Assembly (NCBI GenBank): GCA_030615605.1
Contig: JAUWYY010000020.1
Coordinates: 1-42,141, forward strand
Source of the DNA: a bacterium
Lineage (GTDB): Bacteria > Armatimonadota > Zipacnadia > Zipacnadales > Zipacnadaceae
DNA length: 42,141 nt
Reading direction: 5' to 3'
Shown here in pieces: positions 26,064-33,896 of the stretch. Numbering within the stretch: the first letter of the stretch is position 1; the number at the start of each line of letters is the position of its first letter. A program made the translations under genes and the position numbers. The notes beneath the pieces were generated by a model. It was not told the origin of the DNA and ran no database searches. It was given only the letters and a program-made list of their open reading frames with translations.

Positions 26064-26105
26064 AATAGCTAGTTAGATACTTCTTTTCGGCAGCACCACG
26101 ACAAC

Positions 26106-26693
26106 ATGCATATCAACCCAACTCAAGAAAAGAAATGGCGCCAGTTGCAGCAGCGCCTCAGCAATACCTGGTTGTTCTGGGGCCTGTTCCCGTTAGGAGT
26201 TGTAATCGTGCTGATGCTGGCGCTGGCCGGTCCCGCAGCCAGCGCAAATACCAGCGGCGCCACCCAGCAGGAGCACCTTGTTATCAAACGCCGCGCTGAG
26301 GCAGTAATGGCGATATCCGCAATTCTGTTTTTCGCCGGGTTCTCGCTGGACGGTCGCTGGACTGACGACGAACGTGTTGGACGGCGCATTCTGCGCGCGG
26401 CCGGAGGCGACCAGTTCCGCCCGACCCGCGACCAACTGGCCTCCCATGCAGAAAAGGCATTCTATGCAGTTAACCGCTCCGTGACTATGTTGACCGGCAT
26501 CGGGCTGGCGATGGCCCTGCTGGTAGTCGCTGCCGTTGTCATCGGTCTGCCGCTGCTCAACGCTGGGCAGTTGCTGGTCCTGGCGGTCATTTTTCAAGTG
26601 TTTGCCTTTTCCCGCCATTCCTATTACAGCGACCTGGTCTATGCAGCAATATCCGGCGAGTTGTGCGATCTAGACGAGGATAATGAGAAATAG
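26106..26693 (+). CDS. Four-helix membrane protein, unknown function
   Basis: 195 residues starting at ATG 26106, with no clear ribosome site but a strong promoter ~40 bases upstream. Hydrophobic segments lie near residues 25-48 (LFWGLFPLGVVIVLMLALAG), 68-82, and a closely spaced pair at ~130-170. A basic loop with DGRWTDDERVGRRILRAAGG joins the second and third. The acidic C-terminus (CDLDEDNEK) is probably cytoplasmic. I recognise no family. The next gene, hisS, begins 195 bases later, so it may or may not share the transcript. Confidence 0.55.
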   Translation: MHINPTQEKKWRQLQQRLSNTWLFWGLFPLGVVIVLMLALAGPAASANTSGATQQEHLVIKRRAEAVMAISAILFFAGFSLDGRWTDDERVGRRILRAAGGDQFRPTRDQLASHAEKAFYAVNRSVTMLTGIGLAMALLVVAAVVIGLPLLNAGQLLVLAVIFQVFAFSRHSYYSDLVYAAISGELCDLDEDNEK

Positions 26694-26888
26694 ACCTGAC
26701 GAGGCCGGCAGTGTGCGAAGCTGGCCTGTGGCAGCGCCCAAGCAAAAACTCGTAAGTCTCTCTCGCCTCAACGCAACATCTCCAGTTGACTAATTGATCA
26801 TACTTGCGGATTCTCTTTTCCCCCAAGTTATGCCAACACGAGCACCTGATATTCACCAAAAAGGCAAGTGCCCAGGCAGGTTGAAGCA

Positions 26889-27857
26889 ATGCTCTACCGC
26901 AGACCGCGTGGCGTAAATGATATATTGCCTGACGAAGTAGGCCGCTGGCAGCAGGCGGAGGCGACCTTCCGTGAGTTGTGCCGACTGTATCGCTATGAGG
27001 AGATTCGCACGCCGATGTTCGAGGAGACCGACCTGTTCGTGCGCGCCGTCGGCGAAGATACCGATATCGTCGGCAAGGAGATGTATACCTTTGAAGACCG
27101 CGGCGGGCGCAGCCTGACGCTGCGCGCGGAGGGCACAGCGCCGGTGATCCGCGCGTATCTGGAAAACAGTCTCCAGGGCCAGGATCGCGAGCGCCTCGTC
27201 AAGCTCTACTACATCGCGCCGGTATTCCGCTACGATCGGCCCCAGGCCGGGCGCTATCGCCAGCACCTTCAGTGTGGGGTCGAGGCTATCGGCTCACCTG
27301 AGGCGGCGGTCGATGCCGAAATAATTCTCCTGTCGATGCACTTCTTCGAGCAACTCAACGCGGTCCCAGTTACGCTGCGCCTCAACTCGGTGGGGTGCCC
27401 GGCGTGCCAGCCCGAATACGTAAAGGCCTTGAAGAGCCAGATTGCCCCCCAGCTTGAGCAGCTTTGCCACGATTGCCAGCGGCGCTACAATACCAACCCG
27501 CTGCGGCTGCTGGACTGCAAGAATGAAACATGCCAGGCAATAATGCAGCAGGCGCCGGTACTCCGGGATATGCTCTGCCCGGACTGCGCCGAGCACTTCG
27601 CCCAGCTTCAACAGACGCTAGATGTCCTGGATGTTCCCTATACCCTGGACCCGACTATCGTCCGGGGGCTTGACTACTACACGAAGACGGCGTTCGAGTT
27701 CAAAGTGCCCGGGCTGGGCGCACAGGACTCTATTGGTGGCGGCGGACGCTACGATAAGCTCGTTGAGCAATTCGGTGGGCCACCGACGCCGGCGGTGGGC
27801 GTGGGCATCGGCCTGGAGCGAGTGCTCATCGCTCAGGAGGTGGCCAATGCAACCTGA
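26889..27857 (+). CDS. hisS: Histidyl-tRNA synthetase, catalytic domain (split gene, part 1)
   Basis: Class II synthetase core that activates histidine and charges tRNA(His). Motif 1 lies around the EEIRTPMFEETDLF segment. Motif 2 is PVFRYDRPQAGRYRQHLQ. The HisRS-specific signatures RGLDYYTKTAFEF and GGGGRYDKL are intact, and motif 3 is VGVGIGLERVLIA. The cysteine-rich insertion of many bacterial HisRS (GCPAC, CHDC, CKNETC, CPDC) is present. The ORF stops right after motif 3, giving 322 residues instead of ~420. The missing anticodon-binding domain is encoded by the overlapping next ORF. ATG 26889 gives the usual short lead before RRPRGVNDILP, while the frame is open back to GTG 26868. No T-box is visible upstream. 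Confidence 0.92.
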   Translation: MLYRRPRGVNDILPDEVGRWQQAEATFRELCRLYRYEEIRTPMFEETDLFVRAVGEDTDIVGKEMYTFEDRGGRSLTLRAEGTAPVIRAYLENSLQGQDRERLVKLYYIAPVFRYDRPQAGRYRQHLQCGVEAIGSPEAAVDAEIILLSMHFFEQLNAVPVTLRLNSVGCPACQPEYVKALKSQIAPQLEQLCHDCQRRYNTNPLRLLDCKNETCQAIMQQAPVLRDMLCPDCAEHFAQLQQTLDVLDVPYTLDPTIVRGLDYYTKTAFEFKVPGLGAQDSIGGGGRYDKLVEQFGGPPTPAVGVGIGLERVLIAQEVANAT

Positions 27858-28158
27858 GGATAGTGCTATTCGCGAAGGCTATTACGTCATCACGCTGGGA
27901 GACGAGGCGTGGGAACCAGGATTTGGCGTAACCGCGGACCTGCGGGCGGCGGGTGAGGTCGCCGAAATAGACTATCGCCGGCGCAGCATGAAAGCGCAGA
28001 TGCGTACGGCGGACAAAGAGAACTTCCGTTGGGCGGCAATAATCGGTGAGGACGAGGTCCAGCAGGAGACGGTCACCCTGCGCGATATGGACAGCGGCGA
28101 GCAGGAAACGATTCCGCAGTCAGAGTTGATATCGCGGCTGAGCGCAGAAAATGATTAA
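27847..28158 (+). CDS. hisS: Histidyl-tRNA synthetase, anticodon-binding domain (split gene, part 2)
   Basis: 103 residues matching the HGTP_anticodon domain of HisRS: GYYVITLGDEAW, a TADLRAAGEVAEIDY stretch, RRSMKAQMRTADKEN, WAAIIGEDEVQQETVTLRDM and a closing helix. ATG 27847 lies 11 bases upstream of the part 1 stop, in the +1 frame. A perfect AGGAGG (27835-27840) is six bases ahead, so separate, coupled translation is plausible. The break falls exactly at the natural domain boundary. An assembly indel or a programmed +1 frameshift making one polypeptide are the alternatives. I favour a genuine two-piece enzyme. Confidence 0.88.
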   Translation: MQPEDSAIREGYYVITLGDEAWEPGFGVTADLRAAGEVAEIDYRRRSMKAQMRTADKENFRWAAIIGEDEVQQETVTLRDMDSGEQETIPQSELISRLSAEND

Positions 28159-28207
28159 TTCTGGAACGCCCAGCCCCCAGTTAACGTGTTCGAAGGTGGG
28201 ATAAACA

Positions 28208-29329
28208 ATGCTTGATAACAGCGAAGGCCTATATGGGGGCCACCGGCTGGAGGACTTTCCCGAGAACGATGCCAGTCCCGCAATACGGCTAGTCGAAAAC
28301 AAGACTCCAGAAAGCCCCATTCTTTCTTATAAGAGAGTCGACTTTCTCGACAAGGGCCACACAGTGCAACTTTGCCAAGAGTTCTGCTCCTTCTTTAACT
28401 CGGGAGGGGGTGTTATTATTGTGGGCGTCGAAGAAGAGGGTGACCAGCGTAGCGAGCATTACAAGTTACCGGCACAGATTGCCGGAACTACTGAGCAACT
28501 TTCGCATCAATGGCTGCAATATGTGCTAGTGAATGGCATTCTACCCCCAGCTCCGCTTGATAAGATCAGAATCAGCAAGTTCCCCGACCCGAACGAGAAC
28601 GGGCAGTCCGGATACGTTATATTTGTGCCGAAGAGCTATGCGGCACCACACCAGGTCGTGAGCGACGGTAAGTATTACAAGCGAGGGATAGAGGGTCGAG
28701 TGTTCTTGCTGCATTGGGAAGTAATGGACATGCTGGGGCGTGGACAGCGCCCTCAGGTGACCATTGAGCCATATGACCACACAGTATTCACAAAGCCAGC
28801 GTACACTAACTACACTTTTGTCATGACATTGTGGTTTACAGTCGGGAACTGCGGCAAAGCCCCCGCGAGAAACATTAGTGTGCGGATTCGTGGCGTTGGG
28901 CAGCCGCTGCCGGGTTTCCCTCGAGAGGGGGCGCGGTGGCGACATGTACCCGCAGGACCACGAGGCGAGTGGTACTGCGCGTGGGAACCAGACTTCCCAC
29001 TCTTGCCCAATGCAGCGGAGCGGTTCAGTATCAGTTACGAGACAAATGTACCTGAGACCGAGCGCGATGCGAATAGTCAGATGCCACTTCCCGTTGCGTA
29101 CCGTCAGATTAACATAGTCGGTGAAGTGTACGCGGAGGGACAAGATCCAATGCCGTTTGGACTGTATCTGCGCGCGCAATTCCACATGGGTGAATACGTT
29201 GCCGATGACGAAACCACAGAGAGAGGGATTATACCACCTGGCCAGCTATCAGGATTGCAGACGGATGTGATCGAGGGTTGGGATCTCTTTGATGAGGCGC
29301 CGCCCGATGCAGAGGCGGAGCGTGAATAA
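28208..29329 (+). CDS. AlbA_2 (Schlafen-like) putative DNA-binding domain protein
   Basis: 373 residues. The region ~40-175 looks like the AlbA_2 domain: the family pattern of a helix ending in FCSFFNSGGGVIIVGVEEEG, later GYVIFVPKSYAAPHQVV and the KYYKRGIEGRV strand. The C-terminal half is a predicted beta-rich domain (TNYTFVMTLWFTVGNCGKA onwards) with no family I recognise. AlbA_2 proteins are usually regulators or accessory nucleic-acid-binding proteins, and some are linked to defence loci. ATG 28208 follows GGTGGGA. The codon use and AT-leaning wording differ a little from hisS and aspS on either side, so it may be an insertion between two housekeeping genes. Confidence 0.75.
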   Translation: MLDNSEGLYGGHRLEDFPENDASPAIRLVENKTPESPILSYKRVDFLDKGHTVQLCQEFCSFFNSGGGVIIVGVEEEGDQRSEHYKLPAQIAGTTEQLSHQWLQYVLVNGILPPAPLDKIRISKFPDPNENGQSGYVIFVPKSYAAPHQVVSDGKYYKRGIEGRVFLLHWEVMDMLGRGQRPQVTIEPYDHTVFTKPAYTNYTFVMTLWFTVGNCGKAPARNISVRIRGVGQPLPGFPREGARWRHVPAGPRGEWYCAWEPDFPLLPNAAERFSISYETNVPETERDANSQMPLPVAYRQINIVGEVYAEGQDPMPFGLYLRAQFHMGEYVADDETTERGIIPPGQLSGLQTDVIEGWDLFDEAPPDAEAERE

Positions 29330-29343
29330 TCCTAAAAGTTTTT

Positions 29344-29373
29344 GCCGGAGGTGCGCGAGGAACCGGCTTTTTT
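29344..29373 (+). terminator. Intrinsic terminator after the AlbA_2 gene
   Basis: GCCGG (29344-29348) and CCGGC (29363-29367) form a stem directly followed by TTTTTT (29368-29373). The right arm also takes part in a longer competing hairpin at 29355-29392. Confidence 0.55.
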
Positions 29374-29392
29374 CAAAAAGCGGGTTCCTCGC
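29355..29392. repeat. Long inverted repeat upstream of aspS
   Basis: GCGAGGAACC (29355-29364) pairs with GGTTCCTCGC (29383-29392). Inside it, GCTTTTT (29366-29372) pairs with AAAAAGC (29375-29381). This gives a 17-bp stem with one G-G mismatch and a two-base tip. It is mutually exclusive with the terminator at 29344-29373. Confidence 0.7.
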
Positions 29393-29424
29393 ATCAGCCG
29401 TTATCACAGAGAGGATTTGACTGA

Positions 29425-31215
29425 ATGTCGGAGACCAGCAGTTTTATGAAACGCACCGCTCACTGTGGCGAGCTGCGCGAAGAGAATATCGGCGACGAGG
29501 TAGTCCTCAATGGCTGGATTAACCGGCGCCGCGATCACGGTGGGCTGATCTTCATTGACCTGCGCGACCGTTCCGGCCTGGTGCAGGTGGTCTTCGACCC
29601 GGAGATTTCCCCCGAAGCTCACAAGCTGGCTACCGAGGTCCGCCCGGAGTACGTCATTGCTGTGTGTGGTCAGGTGCGTCGCCGCCCCGAGGGCACCGAG
29701 AATCCCGATCTGGCCACCGGCGACGTGGACGTCGTCGCCGAGACTGCTGAGGTGCTCAATCCCGCCAAGACACCGCCATTTTCGTTCGTGGACGAGACGG
29801 AAACCGAAGAACTGGTGCGCCTAAAATATCGCTATATTGACCTGCGCAGCCCGCGGATGCAGCACAATCTGCGGATCCGCCACGAGGCCGCGCAGGCGAC
29901 GCGGGCGTTCCTCAATGCGGAGGGCTTCTGGGAGGTGGAGACGCCCATCCTGTTTAAGGCCACGCCGGAGGGCGCGCGCGACTATCTGGTGCCCAGCCGC
30001 GTCAGCCCGGGCAACTTTTATGCCCTGCCCCAGTCGCCGCAGATTCTCAAGCAGCTTCTGATGGTTTCCGGCGTCGAGAAGTACTACCAGCTCGCTCGCT
30101 GCCTGCGCGATGAGGACCTGCGCGCCGACCGCCAGCCCGAGCACACCCAGATTGACATAGAGATGTCATTCGTCGAGCAGGATGATGTGCTGGATGTCTG
30201 CGAGCGACTGTTCGCGCATATCTTCCGAGAAACTGTGGACGTTGAGCTGGCGCTGCCCTTTCCCCGGATGACCTACGCCGAGGCCATGGCCCGCTACGGC
30301 ACCGACAAGCCCGATACTCGCTTCGGTATGGAGCTTACCGACATCTCCGATATCGCTGCCCAGGTCGAGTTCCGCGTCTTCAGCGATACTGTGAGCAAGG
30401 GCGGGCAGGTCAAGGGCATCAATGCTCGCGGCTGTGGCGAGTATCCGCGCGCGCAGCTTGATCAGCTTACCGACTTTGCCAAGGACCACAAAGCTCAGGG
30501 CCTGGTGTGGATGCGGGTGACCGCCGACGGGATAGACTCGCCGGTGGCCAAGTTCTTCAGCGAAGAGGAGCTTCAGAGTATCACCGAGCGCTTTGCAACT
30601 GAGCCCGGGGACCTGCTGCTCATCGTCGCTGACAAGCCGGAGATTGTCGCGGAGAGTCTGGACTGGCTGCGCCGGGAGATGGCCCAGCGGGAGGACTTGC
30701 TTGATGATACAGTCTTCAACCCGTTGTTTGTCACAGAATTCCCGCTGGTCACGTGGAATGAAGACGAGGATCGCTGGGAGGCGGAACATCATCCCTTCTG
30801 TATGCCTCATCCCGACGATATTGACCTACTTGGCTCCGAACCGGGCCAGGTGCGGGCGCAGTCATACGACGCGGTGATAAACGGGGTGGAGGTGGCCAGC
30901 GGCAGCATCCGAGTGCACCGGCGTGACATCCAGCAGCAGATCTTTGAGGTGTTGGGTATCGGCCCAGAGGAGGCCGAACGGCGCTTCGGCTTTCTACTGC
31001 GCGCCTTCGAATATGGCACCCCGCCGCACGGCGGTATTGCGCCGGGCTTTGACCGGCTGGTGATGATGCTGTGCGGGGAAAGCTCCATTCGCGATGTCAT
31101 CGCCTTCCCCAAGACCCAGCGCGCCCAGGACCTGATGAGCGGGGCACCGTCGCCGCCGTCTCCCGAGGCGCTTAAGGACTTACATATCAAGCTGGACCTG
31201 CCGCCGACGGACTAG
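29425..31215 (+). CDS. aspS: Aspartyl-tRNA synthetase, probably non-discriminating
   Basis: Bacterial-type AspRS of 596 residues. It has an OB-fold anticodon domain (to ~115), a class II core with motif 2 (YYQLARCLRDEDLRADRQPEHTQID in outline), a GAD insertion (~290-420) and motif 3 GIAPGFDRLVMML. The anticodon-domain loop reads RRRDHGG. A His in place of Leu at this position is the mark of AspRS that charge both tRNA(Asp) and tRNA(Asn). Counted from the internal Met8 it is residue 31, matching published numbering for Helicobacter and Pseudomonas enzymes. This agrees with GatCAB in the window, which would amidate the Asp-tRNA(Asn). ATG 29425 has AGAGAGGA upstream. ATG 29446 is an alternative. 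Confidence 0.96.
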   Translation: MSETSSFMKRTAHCGELREENIGDEVVLNGWINRRRDHGGLIFIDLRDRSGLVQVVFDPEISPEAHKLATEVRPEYVIAVCGQVRRRPEGTENPDLATGDVDVVAETAEVLNPAKTPPFSFVDETETEELVRLKYRYIDLRSPRMQHNLRIRHEAAQATRAFLNAEGFWEVETPILFKATPEGARDYLVPSRVSPGNFYALPQSPQILKQLLMVSGVEKYYQLARCLRDEDLRADRQPEHTQIDIEMSFVEQDDVLDVCERLFAHIFRETVDVELALPFPRMTYAEAMARYGTDKPDTRFGMELTDISDIAAQVEFRVFSDTVSKGGQVKGINARGCGEYPRAQLDQLTDFAKDHKAQGLVWMRVTADGIDSPVAKFFSEEELQSITERFATEPGDLLLIVADKPEIVAESLDWLRREMAQREDLLDDTVFNPLFVTEFPLVTWNEDEDRWEAEHHPFCMPHPDDIDLLGSEPGQVRAQSYDAVINGVEVASGSIRVHRRDIQQQIFEVLGIGPEEAERRFGFLLRAFEYGTPPHGGIAPGFDRLVMMLCGESSIRDVIAFPKTQRAQDLMSGAPSPPSPEALKDLHIKLDLPPTD

Positions 31216-31256
31216 ACAGGCCCAGGCACAATGCGCGGACGGAGGTCAACCAAAGC

Positions 31257-31793
31257 GTGATCCATCTTCCATTGCACACAGAACGTCTACTGTTGCGCGA
31301 CTTTGAGGAGGCAGATTGGGAAGCAGTCTACTGCTATGCCTCTGATCCCGAAGTGACTCGCTTCATGGTGTGGGGACCAAACACGGAGGAAGATACGAGA
31401 GAGTACATCCAACACAAGCTCGCAGCCCAGCAGGCTGATCCGCGGACAAGCTTTAGCCTGGCAGTAGTATTGAAGGCAGAAGATGTGCTCATTGGCTCAT
31501 GTGCGCTCACGGTCTCACGCCCAGAGAAGCACGCAGCCTATATTGGATACTGCTTGAATCGGGACTACTGGGGTCAGGGGTACGCCACCGAAGCGGTGCA
31601 AGCCATTATCGGCCTCGGCTTCTTGCAGTTGCATTTGCACAGGATATTTGCCACCTGTGACCCGCACAACGTCGCTTCGCTGCGGGTCCTGGAAAAGCTC
31701 GGCATGAGACGCGAGGGGCGTCTTTTGGAAGACAGGTGGCAAGAAGGAAGATGGCGGGACTCTTACCTGTATGCCATTCTCGAGCAGGAATGA
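31257..31793 (+). CDS. GNAT acetyltransferase (RimJ/RimL type)
   Basis: 178 residues beginning at GTG 31257, with GGAGG at 31241-31245. The fold elements are those of Acetyltransf_3: TERLLLRDFEEADW at the start, IGYCLNRDYWGQGYATEAV containing the acetyl-CoA pyrophosphate loop (GQGYAT), and the helix VASLRVLEKLGMRREGRL followed by the final strand DSYLYAILEQE. Members acetylate N-termini of proteins, antibiotics or small molecules, and the target is not predictable. The gene starts 41 bases after aspS, the first of three small, accessory-looking genes. Confidence 0.92.
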   Translation: MIHLPLHTERLLLRDFEEADWEAVYCYASDPEVTRFMVWGPNTEEDTREYIQHKLAAQQADPRTSFSLAVVLKAEDVLIGSCALTVSRPEKHAAYIGYCLNRDYWGQGYATEAVQAIIGLGFLQLHLHRIFATCDPHNVASLRVLEKLGMRREGRLLEDRWQEGRWRDSYLYAILEQE

Positions 31794-31880
31794 TCCGCAG
31801 AAGGACGCGTCAGTGCAGTGAACAGAGAATGCTAAACGCAGCAATAAAGCATTTGGGAAATCCCAGCTAGGAGAGAAACT

Positions 31881-32729
31881 ATGACGACGCTGATGGATTT
31901 AATCAACCGAAAGATCCCGCCGGTGCCGTGGGAACTGGGCGGGAGACTCCCCTGGCAGGAGCCTGGTTTCAGCGAAAGGATGCTCCAAGAACACCTGTCC
32001 CAGGACCACGACATGGCCAGCCCACGGACCGAGAAGATCGAGAAGCACGTGGATTGGATTCACACCAAACTGCTCTCGCAGCGCCCGTCCAGGATTCTGG
32101 ACCTTGGCTGCGGCCCAGGACTGTATACCAACCGCTTGGCTCGGCTGGGACACCAATGCGTGGGGATTGATGTTTCTCCCGCGTCCATCACTTACGCCAG
32201 GCAGCACGCAGAGAAGGAGAGCCTCCGCTGCACGTACATGGAGCAAGATATGCGCGATGCGCAATGGGGAACGACATTCAACCTGGTGATGATGCTCCAT
32301 GGCGAATTTAACACTTTCCGACCTACCGATGCGCGAAAGATACTGCGGCAAGCCCATGCGGCCCTGGCCGGGGGCGGTTTGTTGCTAGTGGCGGTGGCGA
32401 CATTCGCCGGTATGGAGTCAACGCAGCCCGAGAGCCGGTCGTGGAGTTGCGCCAGAGCAGGACTCTTCTCCGCCGAGCCACATCTTTGTCTCGAGGAGGT
32501 GTTCTGGGATCGAGCACGTAAGACGAAGACCGAGTGCTACGTCATCATCGATGCGTCTACCGCCCAGATCACCCTATACGCCGACAGTCAGCAGGCATAC
32601 ACTGACGGGGACTACGAATCCCTGCTTGCAGAATGCGGCTTTTCCGATGTGCAGCTGCTGCCCCCCTTGCCGGGCATGGAAGATCATTTGTTCAGCGCCC
32701 TCACGATCGTTGCCAAAAGGCGAAGGTAA
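31881..32729 (+). CDS. SAM-dependent class I methyltransferase
   Basis: 282 residues. Motif I, RILDLGCGPGLYTNRLA, lies at ~71-87 (core Asp74-Gly80). CVGIDVSP, the acidic ribose-binding residue, comes next, then NLVMMLHGEFNTFRP as motif IV and a helical cap between. This is a Methyltransf_25/11-like fold with a ~65-residue N-terminal helix-rich extension. The substrate is unknown. ATG 31881 has a TAGGAGAG site upstream. It ends five bases before the chimeric ORF. Confidence 0.9.
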   Translation: MTTLMDLINRKIPPVPWELGGRLPWQEPGFSERMLQEHLSQDHDMASPRTEKIEKHVDWIHTKLLSQRPSRILDLGCGPGLYTNRLARLGHQCVGIDVSPASITYARQHAEKESLRCTYMEQDMRDAQWGTTFNLVMMLHGEFNTFRPTDARKILRQAHAALAGGGLLLVAVATFAGMESTQPESRSWSCARAGLFSAEPHLCLEEVFWDRARKTKTECYVIIDASTAQITLYADSQQAYTDGDYESLLAECGFSDVQLLPPLPGMEDHLFSALTIVAKRRR

Positions 32730-32733
32730 AGGA

Positions 32734-33147
32734 ATGCTGCTCATGACACTTGAATTGCAGAATGGACCTCTCGGCTATCTAGGCCTGGGCACCAACCTTG
32801 GTGACCGCGCCGCCCCTCTGGCCGAGGCCCTTCGCCACCCGCAAAGGTATCCGCAGTTGCATGTTCTGAAGGTATCTTCAGTCCACGAGACCGACCCTTC
32901 CGGTCCCTCCGAGCCTTGCCATCTGCAATACCACAGGCTCAACAAGCAGCGAGGCAGAATGGGTGGCCAGGTGCGGATCCGTGTGAGATACAAGAAGTGC
33001 GCAACGCCGTGGTTTGACTACCTGCTGGTGTCGAGAGAGGAGTTGCAGAAGATAGTGGCGGATACTGGCTGGGAGAGAGAAGAGTTTATTGGCGCCAGCG
33101 GGGCAAGATACATAGCCGTCATTCGCAAGTCGCCGAACACTGAATGA
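32734..33147 (+). pseudogene. Chimeric remnant: HPPK N-terminus joined to a methyltransferase C-terminus
   Basis: A 137-codon ORF made of two unrelated pieces. Residues ~12-55 follow the N-terminus of 6-hydroxymethyl-dihydropterin pyrophosphokinase (FolK): YLGLGTNLGDRAAPLAEAL and VLKVSSVHETDPSGPSEP, matching the family's SNLGDR and V-S-x-x-YET-P-G motifs. Homology then stops, well short of the ~150-residue enzyme. From ~80 onward the sequence (RIRVRYKKCATPWFDYLLVS and an ELQKIVADTGW helix) matches the C-terminal end of SAM methyltransferases, not the neighbouring one. The junction is near GRMGGQV. It is probably a recombination relic. Start ATG 32734 or ATG 32743. It could still be translated. 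Confidence 0.6.
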
Positions 33148-33164
33148 CACAGGAGTGTTGACTT

Positions 33165-33872
33165 ATGCCTTCACACCGACCGCATGAACCGGAATTTGAA
33201 GTCGAAGAACTGACCCCCATCCGCCAGGCCATCGGCGAGCGGACCCGCACCAGCATCGTCGAGATTCCGCAGTTTGACAACCAGGTGCTGGCTGATGTCG
33301 AAGCGCTGGTCGCTGCCCGCAACAAGCGTAAGGAACTGGGTGGGGCAGTGCCCACCTACAACGACTACTTCATCAAGGCAGTCGCCTCCATCATTGATAA
33401 GTATCCAGCGATGAACGCCTGGTGTGAGGATGGCCAGGTCAAACTGCTGAAACCGATCAATATTGGCTTTGCCTGCGCCACCGAGGACGGGGTGCTGCTG
33501 CCCACTGTCTTTGACGCGGACAAAAAGAGCCTGGACGAGATCGCCGAAAACAGCAGTGAGATGATCGAGCTGGCTCGGGGCGGGAGGCTACGGGCTTCGC
33601 TGCAGATGGGCGCGGGATTTACCATTAGCAACATCGGGCCGACGGTCGTGGATGCGTTCAATGCCATTATCAGTCCTCCGCAGACAGCGATCCTGGCCAT
33701 TGGCGCTATGAAGAAGCGGCCGATGGTGATTGATGACGAGATCATCGCCCGCGCCAGCGTCTATTTGACCCTTACAGTTGACCACCGCGCGCTGGACGCT
33801 ACCCAGGCAGTGCCGTTTCTACACGGCCTCGTCGAACTGCTCGGTGACAGCGACTGGCTGGAGCAACTTTAA
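33165..33872 (+). CDS. Stand-alone 2-oxoacid dehydrogenase E2 acyltransferase core
   Basis: 235 residues covering only the catalytic domain of dihydrolipoamide acyltransferase. After a short N-terminus comes LTPIRQAIGERTRTSIVEIPQF, the canonical start of the core. GFTISNIGPTVVDAFNAIIS and the catalytic LTVDHRALDATQAVPFL (His207, Asp211) follow, with Ala212 in place of the usual Gly of DHRxxDG. There is no lipoyl domain and no E1/E3-binding domain. The enzyme would need a lipoyl domain in trans or do another CoA-acyl transfer. ATG 33165 follows AGGAG. No dehydrogenase E1 or E3 genes lie nearby. Confidence 0.85.
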   Translation: MPSHRPHEPEFEVEELTPIRQAIGERTRTSIVEIPQFDNQVLADVEALVAARNKRKELGGAVPTYNDYFIKAVASIIDKYPAMNAWCEDGQVKLLKPINIGFACATEDGVLLPTVFDADKKSLDEIAENSSEMIELARGGRLRASLQMGAGFTISNIGPTVVDAFNAIISPPQTAILAIGAMKKRPMVIDDEIIARASVYLTLTVDHRALDATQAVPFLHGLVELLGDSDWLEQL

Positions 33873-33896
33873 GACGCGCGTCTGCAAACTGCCGAT

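Larger units (their letters stand above)
25789..26105 (+). other. Divergent intergenic region
   Basis: 317 bases hold the protease promoter (leftward), an unexplained terminator-like hairpin at 25955-25992 and a strong rightward promoter at 26034-26063. I see no convincing gene in it. Confidence 0.5.

Noticed and set aside
26694..26888. Possible T-box riboswitch upstream of hisS, and likewise before aspS
   Set aside because: I found no T-box core sequence or specifier-loop arrangement in either leader.
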